From: Saprospiraceae bacterium
Lineage (GTDB): Bacteria > Bacteroidota > Bacteroidia > Chitinophagales > Saprospiraceae
Assembly: GCA_016709995.1 (NCBI GenBank)
Contig: JADJLQ010000001.1
Coordinates: 840,001-904,000 of the forward strand
DNA length: 64,000 nt
Reading direction: 5' to 3'
In this document: in pieces, positions 44,528 to 54,036 of the stretch
Position numbering within the stretch: position 1 is the stretch's first letter
How the letters are laid out: each line of letters opens with the position of its first letter
The notes under the pieces: model-generated
The model's input: the letters and a program-made list of their open reading frames with translations, nothing else
The model's database searches: none
Told to the model about the DNA's origin: nothing
Translations under genes and position numbers: made by a program

Positions 44528-45204
44528 ATGCCGAGGGTAAATGGTTTGAGTTTGACGAATTTAAAGCCAGCTTCCTGGAGTTTAGTAGCAAATTCTGTAC
44601 CGGAAGGGAAAGCATGCATAGATTCGTGCAAATAATGGTAGGCGTTGAAGTCCATGGAGAATAGTTTTCCGATCACTGGCAGTATATAACGTGAATACAA
44701 GAAAAATAATTGTTTCATTGGGAATCGCTCGATTCTGCTGAATTCAAGTACCAGAAATGGAGCTCCTGAGGTCAGTACACGATGTATTTCTTTGAGTCCG
44801 GCACCTAAATTTTCAAAATTGCGAACTCCAAAGGCAACTATAGCCCCATCGAAAGAGCCTGCTTCGAAAGGTAAAGCTTCTGAATCACCTTGAATAAACT
44901 CAATATTGGCTCTGTTCTTTTTTTTTGCTATTTCTAACATTTGCGCTGATAGGTCCAGTCCGACGATCCGATCCGGCTTTAAAATATCAGCTGCCATCAA
45001 CGCAAAGTCCCCGGTACCGGTAGCTATATCCAGCAGATGATGTATTGGATACTCTTCGAGCATTTTGAGCGATTTTATTCGCCACGACACATCAATACCC
45101 AGCGAAAGAAACCGATTAAGAAAATCGTAGGTAGGTGCTATTCCATCAAACATTTCCCTGACCTGTTGCTTTTTGGATTGGTCATTGGAATAGGGCTTGA
45201 TCAT
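44500..45204 (-). CDS. ubiE: Demethylmenaquinone methyltransferase UbiE/MenG
   Basis: The enzyme performs the last step of menaquinone synthesis, SAM-dependent methylation of demethylmenaquinone. It has the family N-terminus VREMFDGIAPTYDFLNRFLS and the SAM motif LDIATGTGDFAL, then GLDLSAQMLEIAKKK and FGVRNFENLGAGLKEIHRVL. The length, 234, is standard. Given mqnE and mqnA downstream at 49.6-51.5 kb, this organism makes menaquinone by the futalosine route, so MenG is the better function name. The gene overlaps porT and is divergent from gyrA. Confidence 0.94.
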   Translation of the reverse strand: MIKPYSNDQSKKQQVREMFDGIAPTYDFLNRFLSLGIDVSWRIKSLKMLEEYPIHHLLDIATGTGDFALMAADILKPDRIVGLDLSAQMLEIAKKKNRANIEFIQGDSEALPFEAGSFDGAIVAFGVRNFENLGAGLKEIHRVLTSGAPFLVLEFSRIERFPMKQLFFLYSRYILPVIGKLFSMDFNAYHYLHESMHAFPSGTEFATKLQEAGFKFVKLKPFTLGICTAYLAEK

Positions 45205-45350
45205 AGGACTTTAGTTAATTTTTGGTAAAAATACATTACTACTAGCCTGCTTAAAAACCTGGCTGAGCAGAATTAAATAAAATTACGACAATAAGCTCGT
45301 CAAGTTATTGATAATCATTCTATTATAAATAGTAATTTGTTTTTAGTATA

Positions 45351-45383
45351 TTGATGATTTCTGATTAATTATTACTATTTTTG
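45351..45383 (+). promoter_or_regulatory. Promoter for gyrA
   Basis: TATTTTTG (45376-45383) matches the -7 consensus TAnnTTTG perfectly, and a TTG lies 22 bases upstream (45351-45353). The -7 element is 20 bases before the gyrA start, as seen for other genes in the window. Confidence 0.45.
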
Positions 45384-45403
45384 CGTTCCTTTTATAAAAT
45401 TAT

Positions 45404-47992
45404 ATGGCAGTAGACAAGATTATATCTGTAAATATCGAAGAAGAGATGAAAACTGCCTACATCGATTATTCGATGTCGGTGATTATATCCAGAGCTTTGC
45501 CAGATGTGCGTGATGGACTGAAGCCGGTACAAAGAAGGATTTTGTACGCCATGTCCGATTTGGGATTGGACTACAACAAACCATTTAAAAAGACTGCTCG
45601 TATCGTCGGTGAAGTTTTAGGAAAATATCATCCTCATGGAGATTCATCTGTTTATGAAGCCATGGTCAGAATGGGCCAGCCCTGGTCCTTACGATATCCA
45701 CTGGTAGACAAACAAGGCAATTATGGTAGTATGGATGGTGATGGTCCTGCGGCTATGCGATATACGGAGGGCAGACTGATCAGGATGAGTTCAGAGATGT
45801 TGGAAGATCTGGATAAAAACACGGTGGACTTTAGGCCCAATTTTGATGATTCTCTGGACGAACCATCTGTGCTGCCATCGAAAGTGCCCAACTTGCTTTT
45901 AAATGGTGCATCCGGTATCGCAGTTGGTATGGCGACTAATATGCCGCCCCATAATCTCACAGAAGTAGTCAATGGGATCATTGCCAGCCTCGATAATCCG
46001 GAAATCACTATCCCGGAATTAATGGAGTATGTCAAAGGCCCCGATTTTCCAACAGCCGGCATTATATATGGTACGGAAGGGATTAAGGATGCTTTTGAAA
46101 CCGGCAGAGGACGCATCATTCTCCGTGGCAAAACCGAGATTGAGACAGTGCATGGTCATGAGGCGATTATTATCACTGAGATTCCTTACCAGCTTAGCAA
46201 ATCAACCCTGATCGCCAAGATCAATGAGTTACGCATACAAGAGAAAATAGATGGCATCCATGATGTTAGAGATGAGTCCGCCCGTGACGAACTCAAAATG
46301 AGGCTGGTCGTATCCCTAAAAAAGGACGCTATCGCTCAGATCGTACTCAATCAACTGTACAAATACTCCCCTTTACAATCCTCTTTTGGTGTAAATAATA
46401 TAGTGTTGGTCAATGGGCGTCCCCGGCTACTCAATCTAAAACAAATCATCCAGGAATTTATCAAGTTTAGGCTGGAAGTCATCGTACGCAGGACCAATTT
46501 TTTGCTTAAGAAAGCCCAGGACAGGTCCCATATCCTGGAAGGTTTGCTGATCGCGATAGATCACCTGGATGAAGTGATCAACCTGATCAGAGCCTCTGCT
46601 ACCCCTGATGAAGCCAGGGACCAATTAATGGCTCGCTTTTCCTTGAGCGAGATCCAGGCCAAAGGCATACTGGCATTGACCCTTCGCCAATTAACCGGCC
46701 TGGAGCGTGCCAAGTTAAAGGACGAATATGACGAGCTGCAAAAAATGATCACCAGGTATCTTGAAATCCTGGGTGATGTCAATATTCAAAAGGAGATTAT
46801 CAAAGAAGAATTATTAGAGATCGTATCAAGATATGGTGATGCCAGGCGGACCCAGATATCTATCAATGAAAGTGAGATCAATATCGAAGACATCATCCCT
46901 AATGAAGAAGTGGTCATCACGATATCTCACCTCGGTTATGTCAAACGGACCAAAGTCACCGAATACCGATCCCAGGGAAGGGGTGGCCGTGGTTCAAAAG
47001 GTAGCAGCACCCGGGATGAGGACTTTATAGAGCATCTTTTCACTGCTACTACGCATGCCTACATCTTATTATTTACCCAATTGGGCAAATGTTATTGGCT
47101 GAGAACATACGAAATACCAGAAGCCGCTAAAACAGGTACTGGTCGCGCTATTCAAAACATCATATCGCTGCCGCCCGAAGATAAAATCCGGGCATATATC
47201 TCAATCAAAGATCTGAATGACGAAACCTTTATCAATAATCATTATATCGTATTGTGTACCAAAAAAGGGGTCATTAAGAAGACATTATTGGAAGAATTCT
47301 CCCGTCCACGCACTTCTGGTATCAATGCCATCACCATCAATGAAGGAAATGAATTATTAGAAGCCCGATTGACCAATGGCGCTCATGAAATCATCATCGC
47401 CAATAAACAGGGTAGGGCCATCAGATTCAATGAGTCCAAGGTAAGATCTATGGGTAGAAATGCAGCCGGGGTCACAGGAATGGATCTGGCAGAAGAAAAT
47501 GATGAAGTCATAGGCATGATTTGTGTAGATCCTGAAGATAAAAATATCACCATACTGGCCGTCTCTGAGTTGGGCAGTGGCAAAAGATCACTTTTAGAGG
47601 ATTACAGGGTCACTAATCGGGGTGGTAAAGGAGTTAAAACCATCAATATTACTGACAAAACAGGGTCACTGGTGTCTGTAAAAGCGGTCACAGACAAGGA
47701 CGATTTGATGATCACGACCAAACAAGGCATCACCATAAGAATGGAAATGGAGGCTTTGCGGGTGATGGGAAGAGCCACCCAGGGTGTCAGACTCATCAGA
47801 CTAGATGATAATGACGAGATAGCAGATGTAGCTGTGTTGGCTCAGGAAGAGATACTTGAATTGGAAGAAAATGGTGCACTGATAGCCAATGATAGTCCTA
47901 TTGATGATATCGCTGAAACGAACCTGGAAGCCGGAGATCACGAAGTGGATGAGTCAGCTTCAGAAGCTGATTTAGTAGATCCCACTGAATAA
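45404..47992 (+). CDS. gyrA: DNA gyrase subunit A
   Basis: GyrA cuts and rejoins DNA within the A2B2 gyrase, introducing negative supercoils. It begins IISVNIEEEMKTAYIDYSMS and has the quinolone-determining region HPHGDSSVYEAMVRMGQ (Ser at the position of E. coli Ser83 and Glu at 87, a susceptible-type pattern). The active tyrosine is in AAMRYTEGRL. The GyrA box is present as a variant QGRGGRGSKG in the beta-pinwheel domain, which favours GyrA over ParC. The acidic C-terminal tail (LIANDSPIDDIAETNLEAGD) is normal. The length of 862 residues matches. Confidence 0.95.
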   Translation: MAVDKIISVNIEEEMKTAYIDYSMSVIISRALPDVRDGLKPVQRRILYAMSDLGLDYNKPFKKTARIVGEVLGKYHPHGDSSVYEAMVRMGQPWSLRYPLVDKQGNYGSMDGDGPAAMRYTEGRLIRMSSEMLEDLDKNTVDFRPNFDDSLDEPSVLPSKVPNLLLNGASGIAVGMATNMPPHNLTEVVNGIIASLDNPEITIPELMEYVKGPDFPTAGIIYGTEGIKDAFETGRGRIILRGKTEIETVHGHEAIIITEIPYQLSKSTLIAKINELRIQEKIDGIHDVRDESARDELKMRLVVSLKKDAIAQIVLNQLYKYSPLQSSFGVNNIVLVNGRPRLLNLKQIIQEFIKFRLEVIVRRTNFLLKKAQDRSHILEGLLIAIDHLDEVINLIRASATPDEARDQLMARFSLSEIQAKGILALTLRQLTGLERAKLKDEYDELQKMITRYLEILGDVNIQKEIIKEELLEIVSRYGDARRTQISINESEINIEDIIPNEEVVITISHLGYVKRTKVTEYRSQGRGGRGSKGSSTRDEDFIEHLFTATTHAYILLFTQLGKCYWLRTYEIPEAAKTGTGRAIQNIISLPPEDKIRAYISIKDLNDETFINNHYIVLCTKKGVIKKTLLEEFSRPRTSGINAITINEGNELLEARLTNGAHEIIIANKQGRAIRFNESKVRSMGRNAAGVTGMDLAEENDEVIGMICVDPEDKNITILAVSELGSGKRSLLEDYRVTNRGGKGVKTINITDKTGSLVSVKAVTDKDDLMITTKQGITIRMEMEALRVMGRATQGVRLIRLDDNDEIADVAVLAQEEILELEENGALIANDSPIDDIAETNLEAGDHEVDESASEADLVDPTE

Positions 47993-48018
47993 AATTCATT
48001 TGTTAACGAATTTTTTTT
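47991..48018 (+). terminator. Weak AT-rich terminator after gyrA
   Basis: AAAATTC (47991-47997) and GAATTTT (48008-48014) can pair around a 10-base loop and a T run follows. The stem has only one G-C pair, so it is a weak terminator candidate, overlapping the gyrA stop codon by two bases. Confidence 0.45.
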
Positions 48019-48091
48019 TAAATTTTAACTTTTTATAAACTTTGTAGATCGATTATCTTCGTCTAACATTTAAAATAAACAAAACCATAAA

Positions 48092-49450
48092 ATGAAAAAA
48101 TTCTTTTTGTTGACTTTACTTGCTCTAGTAAATTTCACCATAATTTATTCTCAGGAAGATCCTGAAAAAATGATTAAAAAAGCTGTCAAAGCGTTTAACA
48201 CCTTCAATGTAGAACAAACAGCTAAAGGGGCATCCCTGGATGAAGCTAAAAGCATCATCGATCAGGTCTTTCAAGCAGAAGCGATGAAATCTAATGTGAG
48301 TGCCCAATTGGCCAAAGGCCAGATCTACGCTGGCTTCATTTCCAGAGATCAGACAGCCAAGCTTTTAAATCCGGCATATAAAAGTACGCTTGATTTTCCT
48401 GCCTCTTATATTGCATACCAGGCATATGCTGAAGCACTAAAGTTAGCACAGAAAAAATTTGAAAAAGCGGATGCCATCAAAGGCCTGCAAGGTCTCACCG
48501 GCGATCTGAATAACACCGGCAATGAATTGTACAATGTAGGCAACTATGAAGGTGCGTTTAATAATTTTGTTGCCTCCTTAGACATTCATGATAAATTGAA
48601 ATCAGTCAGTGAAGTAAGCGTATTGGATAAACCTGAAGATTATAATAATCAGTTGTTTATCATCGCAGCCGCTGCTGTGAAAGCAAAGAAATATGCTGAA
48701 GCCAAAGTATACAATGACAAATTAATAGCTGCTGACTACCAGGATGGTGGAATCTATGAAAACCAATATGAGATCGCTTTAAATGCAGGTGACAACAAAG
48801 CGGCAGAAATGGCTTTGGAAGAAGGGCGCAAAAAGATGCCGGACGATGTAGGTTTAATGTTTAAGGAGATCAATCACTTCATTCGTTTAGGAAAATTAGA
48901 AGCCTTAGTTGAAAAATTAAAGGCTGCTATAACCAAAGAACCAAATAATGTGTCTTTATATACTACCCTTGGAAATGTATATGACAATTTGTACCAAAAA
49001 GATTCTATGATAATGGAAAACAAAAATGGCACTTATACCATTCTGGCTTCTATCATTAGCAATACCAACTATCAGAATGCAGAATCCTATTTTACGAAGG
49101 CCAGCGAATTGGATGCAACCAATGCTGATGCTCATTATGGACAAGGTGCATTCCATTATAATGTTGCTGCCAGGATGACGGCTATACTCAATAAATTGGC
49201 AGATGATTACTCAAAAGAGGGTACCAAAAAGTATGAAGCTATCAAAGTGGAAGTGTTCGGTATGTTTGACAAAAGTTTACCTTCATTTAATAAAGCTGAA
49301 TCTTTAAATCCTAACGACAGAAACTGTCTGATCGCACTTAAAGAGATTTATGCCAGAAAAAATGAATTTGATTTGTCCAACGAATTCAAGAAAAGACTTG
49401 AAGTGCTGGAAGCTGGTGGAAAAAATGAGACCAGTTACAATAAAAACTAA
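48092..49450 (+). CDS. Exported TPR-repeat protein
   Basis: A signal peptide (MKKFFLLTLLALVNFTIIYSQ) is followed by a 430-residue all-helical protein with tetratricopeptide-type repeats: NVGNYEGAFNNFVASLDI, AAAVKAKKYAEAKVYND, EPNNVSLYTTLGNVYDNLY and NADAHYGQGAFHYN. TPR proteins form scaffolds for protein assemblies in the periplasm or at the outer membrane. The exact job is unknown. A strong terminator stands just downstream, so it is a single-gene transcript. Confidence 0.85.
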   Translation: MKKFFLLTLLALVNFTIIYSQEDPEKMIKKAVKAFNTFNVEQTAKGASLDEAKSIIDQVFQAEAMKSNVSAQLAKGQIYAGFISRDQTAKLLNPAYKSTLDFPASYIAYQAYAEALKLAQKKFEKADAIKGLQGLTGDLNNTGNELYNVGNYEGAFNNFVASLDIHDKLKSVSEVSVLDKPEDYNNQLFIIAAAAVKAKKYAEAKVYNDKLIAADYQDGGIYENQYEIALNAGDNKAAEMALEEGRKKMPDDVGLMFKEINHFIRLGKLEALVEKLKAAITKEPNNVSLYTTLGNVYDNLYQKDSMIMENKNGTYTILASIISNTNYQNAESYFTKASELDATNADAHYGQGAFHYNVAARMTAILNKLADDYSKEGTKKYEAIKVEVFGMFDKSLPSFNKAESLNPNDRNCLIALKEIYARKNEFDLSNEFKKRLEVLEAGGKNETSYNKN

Positions 49451-49476
49451 AAATATTCTGAGCTATTCAGCAATAC

Positions 49477-49508
49477 AAAAGGCGCAATCTAAAGTTGCGC
49501 CTTTTTTG
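49477..49508 (+). terminator. Strong rho-independent terminator after the TPR gene
   Basis: AAAAGGCGCAA (49477-49487) and TTGCGCCTTTT (49495-49505) form an 11-base perfect stem with a seven-base loop, followed by more T residues. This ends the TPR gene transcript before mqnE. Confidence 0.92.
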
Positions 49509-49555
49509 TTCCATAGAGGGTTGCTTTTATTAAATATCTTATCCCAACTTATGGG

Positions 49556-49563
49556 TAAATTTG
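49556..49563 (+). promoter_or_regulatory. -7 promoter element for mqnE
   Basis: TAAATTTG matches the consensus TAnnTTTG and ends 21 bases before the mqnE start. It lies after the preceding terminator. I see no TTG at the right -33 position. Confidence 0.35.
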
Positions 49564-49584
49564 TGCTTAAATAGTGCATAGTTC

Positions 49585-50763
49585 ATGAAAGAATCTGCTA
49601 TCGGGATATTGATAAATCATCAGGAGCAAGGCTTGATTTGGGACAAGATCCAGGCAGGCAAAAGACTGTTACCTGCTGATGCGCTGTACTTATATGAAGA
49701 AGCTCCACTGGGTTTGACCGCTGCGATGGCAAACTGGGTCAGGGAGCAACGACATGAGGATAAAACCTATTTTAATCGTAACATTCATATAGAACCCACT
49801 AATGTATGTATTTATGATTGTAAATTTTGTTCCTATTCCAGGCTGATCAAAGAAAGGAATCAAGGCTGGGAGTATACTAAGGACCAAATGATGGATATTC
49901 TCAGGACTCAAAAAGATAAACCAATTACGGAAGTACATATCGTTGGGGGAGTGTTGCCACAATACGATTTGGATTTTTATATCGATTTATTTAAAAGTAT
50001 CAAATTGGAGTACCCACATCTCCATATCAAATCACTGACGCCTGTAGAATTGTATTATATCTTCAAAAAGGCCAAAATATCCATTGAAGCAGGACTAACA
50101 TCATTAAAATCTGCCGGTCTAGACTCACTACCTGGTGGCGGAGCAGAGATCTTTGACGATCATGTGAGAAACGAGATCTGTGCTGATAAATGCGGCACCG
50201 AAGATTGGCTCAAAATCCACAGCGCCTGGCATCAACTGGGAGGCCGGTCTAATGCAACCATCCTATACGGTCATATCGAGACTTATACTCATCGTATAGA
50301 CCATATGGACCGGCTTAGAAGTTTACAAGACGAGACAGGTGGATTTCAAACCTATATTCCTTTAAAATTTAGAAACAAGGAGAATCAGATGTCTCATGTT
50401 CCCGAAGTGACCTCTTTGGAGGATATGAAGAATTATGCAGTGAGCAGGTTGTATCTGGACAATTTTGATCACATCAAGAGCTATTGGCCTATGCTGGGTA
50501 GAGATATGGCGCAATTATCTTTGTCCTATGGGGTAGATGATATCGACGGGACTATAGACGATACGACTAAAATTTACTCGATGGCAGGTGCTGAAGAACA
50601 AAACCCAGCTATGACTACAGAAGAGCTGGTTCAGCTCATCCAAAAAGCAGGCAGAAAGGCAGTAGAAAGAGATACCCTGTATAATGTCGTAAAAGAATGG
50701 AATGAACCGATTGCAGCCGGTCGACTTAGATCTTATTTTGCTTTACCTGTGATAGAAAATTAG
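49585..50763 (+). CDS. mqnE: Aminofutalosine synthase MqnE (radical SAM)
   Basis: MqnE joins SAM with the chorismate-derived enolpyruvyl benzoate in futalosine-dependent menaquinone synthesis. The radical SAM cluster motif is CIYDCKFCSYSR, and IHIEPTNVC comes just before. Further family marks are EVHIVGGVLPQYDLDFYI, SIEAGLTSLKSAGLDSLPGG and the ILYGHIETYTHRIDHM block. The length, 392, is typical. MqnC is a close paralogue, but the sequence near the cluster and position next to mqnA favour MqnE. The stop codon is followed immediately by the mqnA start. Confidence 0.93.
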   Translation: MKESAIGILINHQEQGLIWDKIQAGKRLLPADALYLYEEAPLGLTAAMANWVREQRHEDKTYFNRNIHIEPTNVCIYDCKFCSYSRLIKERNQGWEYTKDQMMDILRTQKDKPITEVHIVGGVLPQYDLDFYIDLFKSIKLEYPHLHIKSLTPVELYYIFKKAKISIEAGLTSLKSAGLDSLPGGGAEIFDDHVRNEICADKCGTEDWLKIHSAWHQLGGRSNATILYGHIETYTHRIDHMDRLRSLQDETGGFQTYIPLKFRNKENQMSHVPEVTSLEDMKNYAVSRLYLDNFDHIKSYWPMLGRDMAQLSLSYGVDDIDGTIDDTTKIYSMAGAEEQNPAMTTEELVQLIQKAGRKAVERDTLYNVVKEWNEPIAAGRLRSYFALPVIEN

Positions 50764-51543
50764 ATGCCTGAAAAGTACAAAGTAGCTATAGTCAATTACC
50801 TCAATACCAAACCATTTATTGAAGGCATTAGATCACATCCGATTTGCGATCTAATCGAATTAATAGAGTGTTCCCCGGCAAAGTGTGCCTCTTTATATTT
50901 AGAGCATGAGGTAGATATCTCTTTGGTTCCGGTGGGTGCTTTGATAGGCCAGCCTTTTGAGCGAATATCGGATTATGGCATTGCCAGTGATGGTCCGGTA
51001 TCCAGTGTTTGTTTGTTTTCACAGGTGCCTTTGGAGGGAATTAAAACGATTTATCTGGACTACCAATCCCGGACCTCTGTGATGCTGGTGCGACTTTTAA
51101 GCCAGGAATACTGGCATATCCGACCAAATTTTGTCCAGGCAAGTGCAGGATATGAACAAAACCTGAGTGGTGCGGAAGCTGGTTTGATTATAGGTGATCG
51201 GGCATTGAAGGTCAAACATAAATATCCTTATGTATATGATCTGGGCGAGGCATGGCAATCAATGACTGGCTTGCCGTTTGTATATGCCGTTTGGTTGGCC
51301 AGGGAAGAAACGGATCTTGATTTCCTTAAGGCGTTTAACGAGGCTCTGAGTTCAGGCGTAGAGTCCATTCCGACCCAGGTATCTCAATGGAACGGGCCTG
51401 AGGGCTGTGACCTGGTCAATTACTTTGCTCAAAATATCCGCTATAAGTTAGACCCATCGTATGACGAAGGGTTGAAGACATTCCTAAGGCTCATCGAAGA
51501 AAAAGTGTTGAAAGGTGCCCCGGCTTACACGGAAGCCCTTTAA
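50764..51543 (+). CDS. mqnA: Chorismate dehydratase MqnA
   Basis: MqnA dehydrates chorismate to 3-[(1-carboxyvinyl)oxy]benzoate, the first step of the futalosine route. It has the family start YKVAIVNYLNTKPFIEGI, then VDISLVPVGALIG, the DYQSRTSVMLVRLL block and LPFVYAVWLAREETDLD. The fold is that of a periplasmic binding protein adapted to catalysis. The gene begins directly after the mqnE stop. At its end it overlaps by four bases with an outer-membrane protein gene on the other strand. mqnB, mqnC and mqnD are not in this window. Confidence 0.93.
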   Translation: MPEKYKVAIVNYLNTKPFIEGIRSHPICDLIELIECSPAKCASLYLEHEVDISLVPVGALIGQPFERISDYGIASDGPVSSVCLFSQVPLEGIKTIYLDYQSRTSVMLVRLLSQEYWHIRPNFVQASAGYEQNLSGAEAGLIIGDRALKVKHKYPYVYDLGEAWQSMTGLPFVYAVWLAREETDLDFLKAFNEALSSGVESIPTQVSQWNGPEGCDLVNYFAQNIRYKLDPSYDEGLKTFLRLIEEKVLKGAPAYTEAL

Positions 51544-52205
51544 TAATTCTTTTTGTCCAGGCGCATGCCCACCCTGAGGCTCACAAAGACTCCGGAATAG
51601 ATATTTAAGGTGTTGGATGTCGTGGTCACAAAGAGGTCACTCCAATCCAGCCGTTGACTCAACTGGTAGCTCACAGAGGGAGATATCGTCAGCAAATTAG
51701 ATAAGCCTATGTCGAGTCCGACACCGGCTCTGCCAAATAAGATCGTTTCGTTGACTGCGTTGATCGAGGTTTGTTTACTACTCAGCCTGCTCAGGGCTAC
51801 ACCAGGAGTAATATTGATGAATAGCCCTTTTTTTAAAAACTCTCCTTGTTTAGAAAAAGTAGGGCACGAACAATCATTGAAAAAATCAAGTGGATAAAAT
51901 TGAACAGAGGGCACGAAATCTATCACAGACCAGTTGAGCACACCTTCAATATTCTGATCCAGATCCAGGCGCTCGTGGCCGTATTGAAAATGCACTGCAG
52001 GTAAAAACTCTAGCCGATAATTTTTCAACCTAAACCAATAGTCGACGCCCACCCCGGAGATGAAAGGAAATAATTTATTACCGGTCGAGATTTGTGCGAT
52101 TCTATTCTTAGGAAAAGTACTTACCGCCTTAAAACCAAATTGACTATAACCCCGAAAACTGCAGAACACAGCGATGATGATAAAGATTCTGGACATAGAG
52201 CTCAA
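51540..52205 (-). CDS. Outer-membrane beta-barrel protein
   Basis: The 221-residue protein has a signal peptide (IFIIIAVFCSFRGYSQ) and then alternating beta strands typical of small Bacteroidota barrels of the outer-membrane PorT-like/OmpW kind: YRLEFLPAVHFQYGHERLD, FINITPGVALSRLSS, RAGVGLDIGLSNLLTISP. It contains a CSCP pair in a loop (FFNDCSCPTFSK). The function is not predictable. It is convergent with mqnA and divergent from rimO. Confidence 0.78.
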   Translation of the reverse strand: MSSMSRIFIIIAVFCSFRGYSQFGFKAVSTFPKNRIAQISTGNKLFPFISGVGVDYWFRLKNYRLEFLPAVHFQYGHERLDLDQNIEGVLNWSVIDFVPSVQFYPLDFFNDCSCPTFSKQGEFLKKGLFINITPGVALSRLSSKQTSINAVNETILFGRAGVGLDIGLSNLLTISPSVSYQLSQRLDWSDLFVTTTSNTLNIYSGVFVSLRVGMRLDKKNY

Positions 52206-52250
52206 AGTATCAAACGGTAAAAAATATTAAGAATTGCCTTAGGTAAGCTT

Positions 52251-52258
52251 TACTTTTG
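52251..52258 (+). promoter_or_regulatory. -7 promoter element for rimO
   Basis: TACTTTTG matches TAnnTTTG and ends 20 bases before the GTG start of rimO. A TTG lies 14 bases upstream, shorter than the usual spacing, so this is a partial match. Confidence 0.35.
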
Positions 52259-52278
52259 TATAAATTTATTACAAGATA

Positions 52279-53592
52279 GTGAGATCAAAGGGCCATCAGC
52301 AAAATAAAGTGCATGTCATTACATTGGGGTGTTCAAAAAATACAGTCGATAGCGAAAATCTAATCACCCAACTGAGGCACAATCAGTATGATGTCGACCA
52401 TGATGCCTCGGCTTCTGATGCCAATATAGTGATCATCAATACCTGTGGATTTATAGAAAATGCCAAAAAAGAATCAATCGATACGATTTTGCAGTATGCG
52501 GAGGCTAAAAACGAGGGCAAAGTAGACCGGCTATTGGTCACCGGCTGTCTATCTCAGCGATATAAAAATGAACTGCAGCAGGAGATCCCGGAAGTGGATG
52601 CCTGGTTTGGCACCATGGATATGCCGGCATTATTGGCTTCTTTGAAAGCGGATTATAAAAAGGAACTCATCGGTGAGCGGATGATCACTACACCTGCTCA
52701 TTTTGCTTATCTCAAGATCTCCGAGGGGTGTAACCGTACCTGCAGTTTTTGTGCTATCCCTTTGATGCGAGGCAAACATGTAAGCAGAACCATAGAAAGC
52801 CTGGTGCATGAAGCCACCTTTTTAGCAGACAGGGGCGTCAAGGAATTGATATTGATCGCCCAGGAATTGACTTACTATGGGTTGGATATTTACAAAAAAA
52901 GGAAACTCCCCGAATTGTTGAATGCACTGAGCGAAGTGAATGGGATTGAGTGGATCCGGCTACACTATGCTTATCCTTCTAAGTTTCCTGTCGAGATTCT
53001 GGATTCGATCGCCCAAAACCCTGTTGTTTGTAAATATTTGGATATGCCCCTACAGCATGCCAGCGACCGGATGCTCGCCATGATGAAGCGCCAAATCACC
53101 AAACAAGAAACCATTGATCTGGTCAATACGATTCGGGCCAAAGTACCGGGCATCACCCTGAGGACGACGATGCTGGTTGGATTTCCCGGCGAAAGTGAAG
53201 CGGATTTTGAAGAATTATGCCAGTTTATCAGAGAATACAAATTTGATCGTTTAGGGGTGTTCACCTATTCTCATGAAGAAGATACCAGCGCGTACAAACT
53301 GGAAGATGATATCCCGGAATCCGTCAAAATAGCGCGCCAAAATAAATTGATGGAAATCCAAAGAGAAATCTCCCTGGAGCATAACCTTAAAATGGTGGGC
53401 CGAGAGATGAGGGTGATCATCGATCGAAAAGAAAAATCAGGTTATAGTGGTAGATCTGAAGCGGACAGCCCGGAAGTAGACCAGGAAATACATATATTGA
53501 ATAAGAAGTTGAAGTTGACAGCTGGTCAGTTTGTCAGCGTACGAATCACCGAAGCAGACGACTATGATCTGATAGGCGATATCATTGATTAA
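52279..53592 (+). CDS. rimO: Ribosomal protein S12 methylthiotransferase RimO
   Basis: RimO adds a methylthio group to an aspartate of ribosomal protein S12 with two iron-sulfur clusters. The N-terminal MTTase domain has its three cysteines in TLGCSKNTVDSE, INTCGFIENAKKE and VTGCLSQRY. The radical SAM motif is SEGCNRTCSFCAIPLMRG, near residue 150. The TRAM domain closes the protein (about 375-437). SKNTVDSE and IALPL-type spacing favour RimO over MiaB. The start is GTG at 52279; the length (437) is right. The following membrane-protein gene overlaps or abuts its end. Confidence 0.94.
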   Translation: MRSKGHQQNKVHVITLGCSKNTVDSENLITQLRHNQYDVDHDASASDANIVIINTCGFIENAKKESIDTILQYAEAKNEGKVDRLLVTGCLSQRYKNELQQEIPEVDAWFGTMDMPALLASLKADYKKELIGERMITTPAHFAYLKISEGCNRTCSFCAIPLMRGKHVSRTIESLVHEATFLADRGVKELILIAQELTYYGLDIYKKRKLPELLNALSEVNGIEWIRLHYAYPSKFPVEILDSIAQNPVVCKYLDMPLQHASDRMLAMMKRQITKQETIDLVNTIRAKVPGITLRTTMLVGFPGESEADFEELCQFIREYKFDRLGVFTYSHEEDTSAYKLEDDIPESVKIARQNKLMEIQREISLEHNLKMVGREMRVIIDRKEKSGYSGRSEADSPEVDQEIHILNKKLKLTAGQFVSVRITEADDYDLIGDIID

Positions 53593-53605
53593 GCAAGACA
53601 GCTCT

Positions 53606-54028
53606 ATGTATCAACAATTTTTACAAAAAATTAAAAACCCTTTTCTTCAGGCATTCCTTGTTTTGGTGCTTTTTTGCCTGAGTTATTTGGTCAGTAGGGG
53701 ATTTGAGGCGGAACAACGCATAGCCTGGACCCTGGCCATCGCATTTTTGCTGCTATATATCCTGTACAATGTGATGATAGGACTGGCGATCGATCAAGGT
53801 CCATATTATTGGATCTATTCGTTGGCTGGATTTGCAGGGTTGATATTTGCATTTATTTTACTTGCACAAAGATTTAGTGGCCTCCGCATGGACGAAGCCG
53901 GCAGTTACCGATGGTTATTCTTTATTTTTTGCCCGATATACTTATTGTTTATTGCGATGATAACGATTATAAAAAAGATTGTGCAAATGGCAGAAAAGGA
54001 AGATCAACGATTTGATAACCAAAACTGA
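53606..54028 (+). CDS. Small four-helix membrane protein, unknown
   Basis: The protein has about 140 residues and four hydrophobic helices (QAFLVLVLFCLSYLVS, TLAIAFLLLYILYNVMIG, YSLAGFAGLIFAFILL and WLFFIFCPIYLLFIAMIT), with a short charged tail. No family is recognised. An in-frame TTG at 53585 overlaps rimO by eight bases; the ATG at 53606 is the likelier start. The close spacing to rimO and the exported protein downstream suggests a shared transcript. Confidence 0.65.
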   Translation: MYQQFLQKIKNPFLQAFLVLVLFCLSYLVSRGFEAEQRIAWTLAIAFLLLYILYNVMIGLAIDQGPYYWIYSLAGFAGLIFAFILLAQRFSGLRMDEAGSYRWLFFIFCPIYLLFIAMITIIKKIVQMAEKEDQRFDNQN

Positions 54029-54036
54029 TTTGATCT

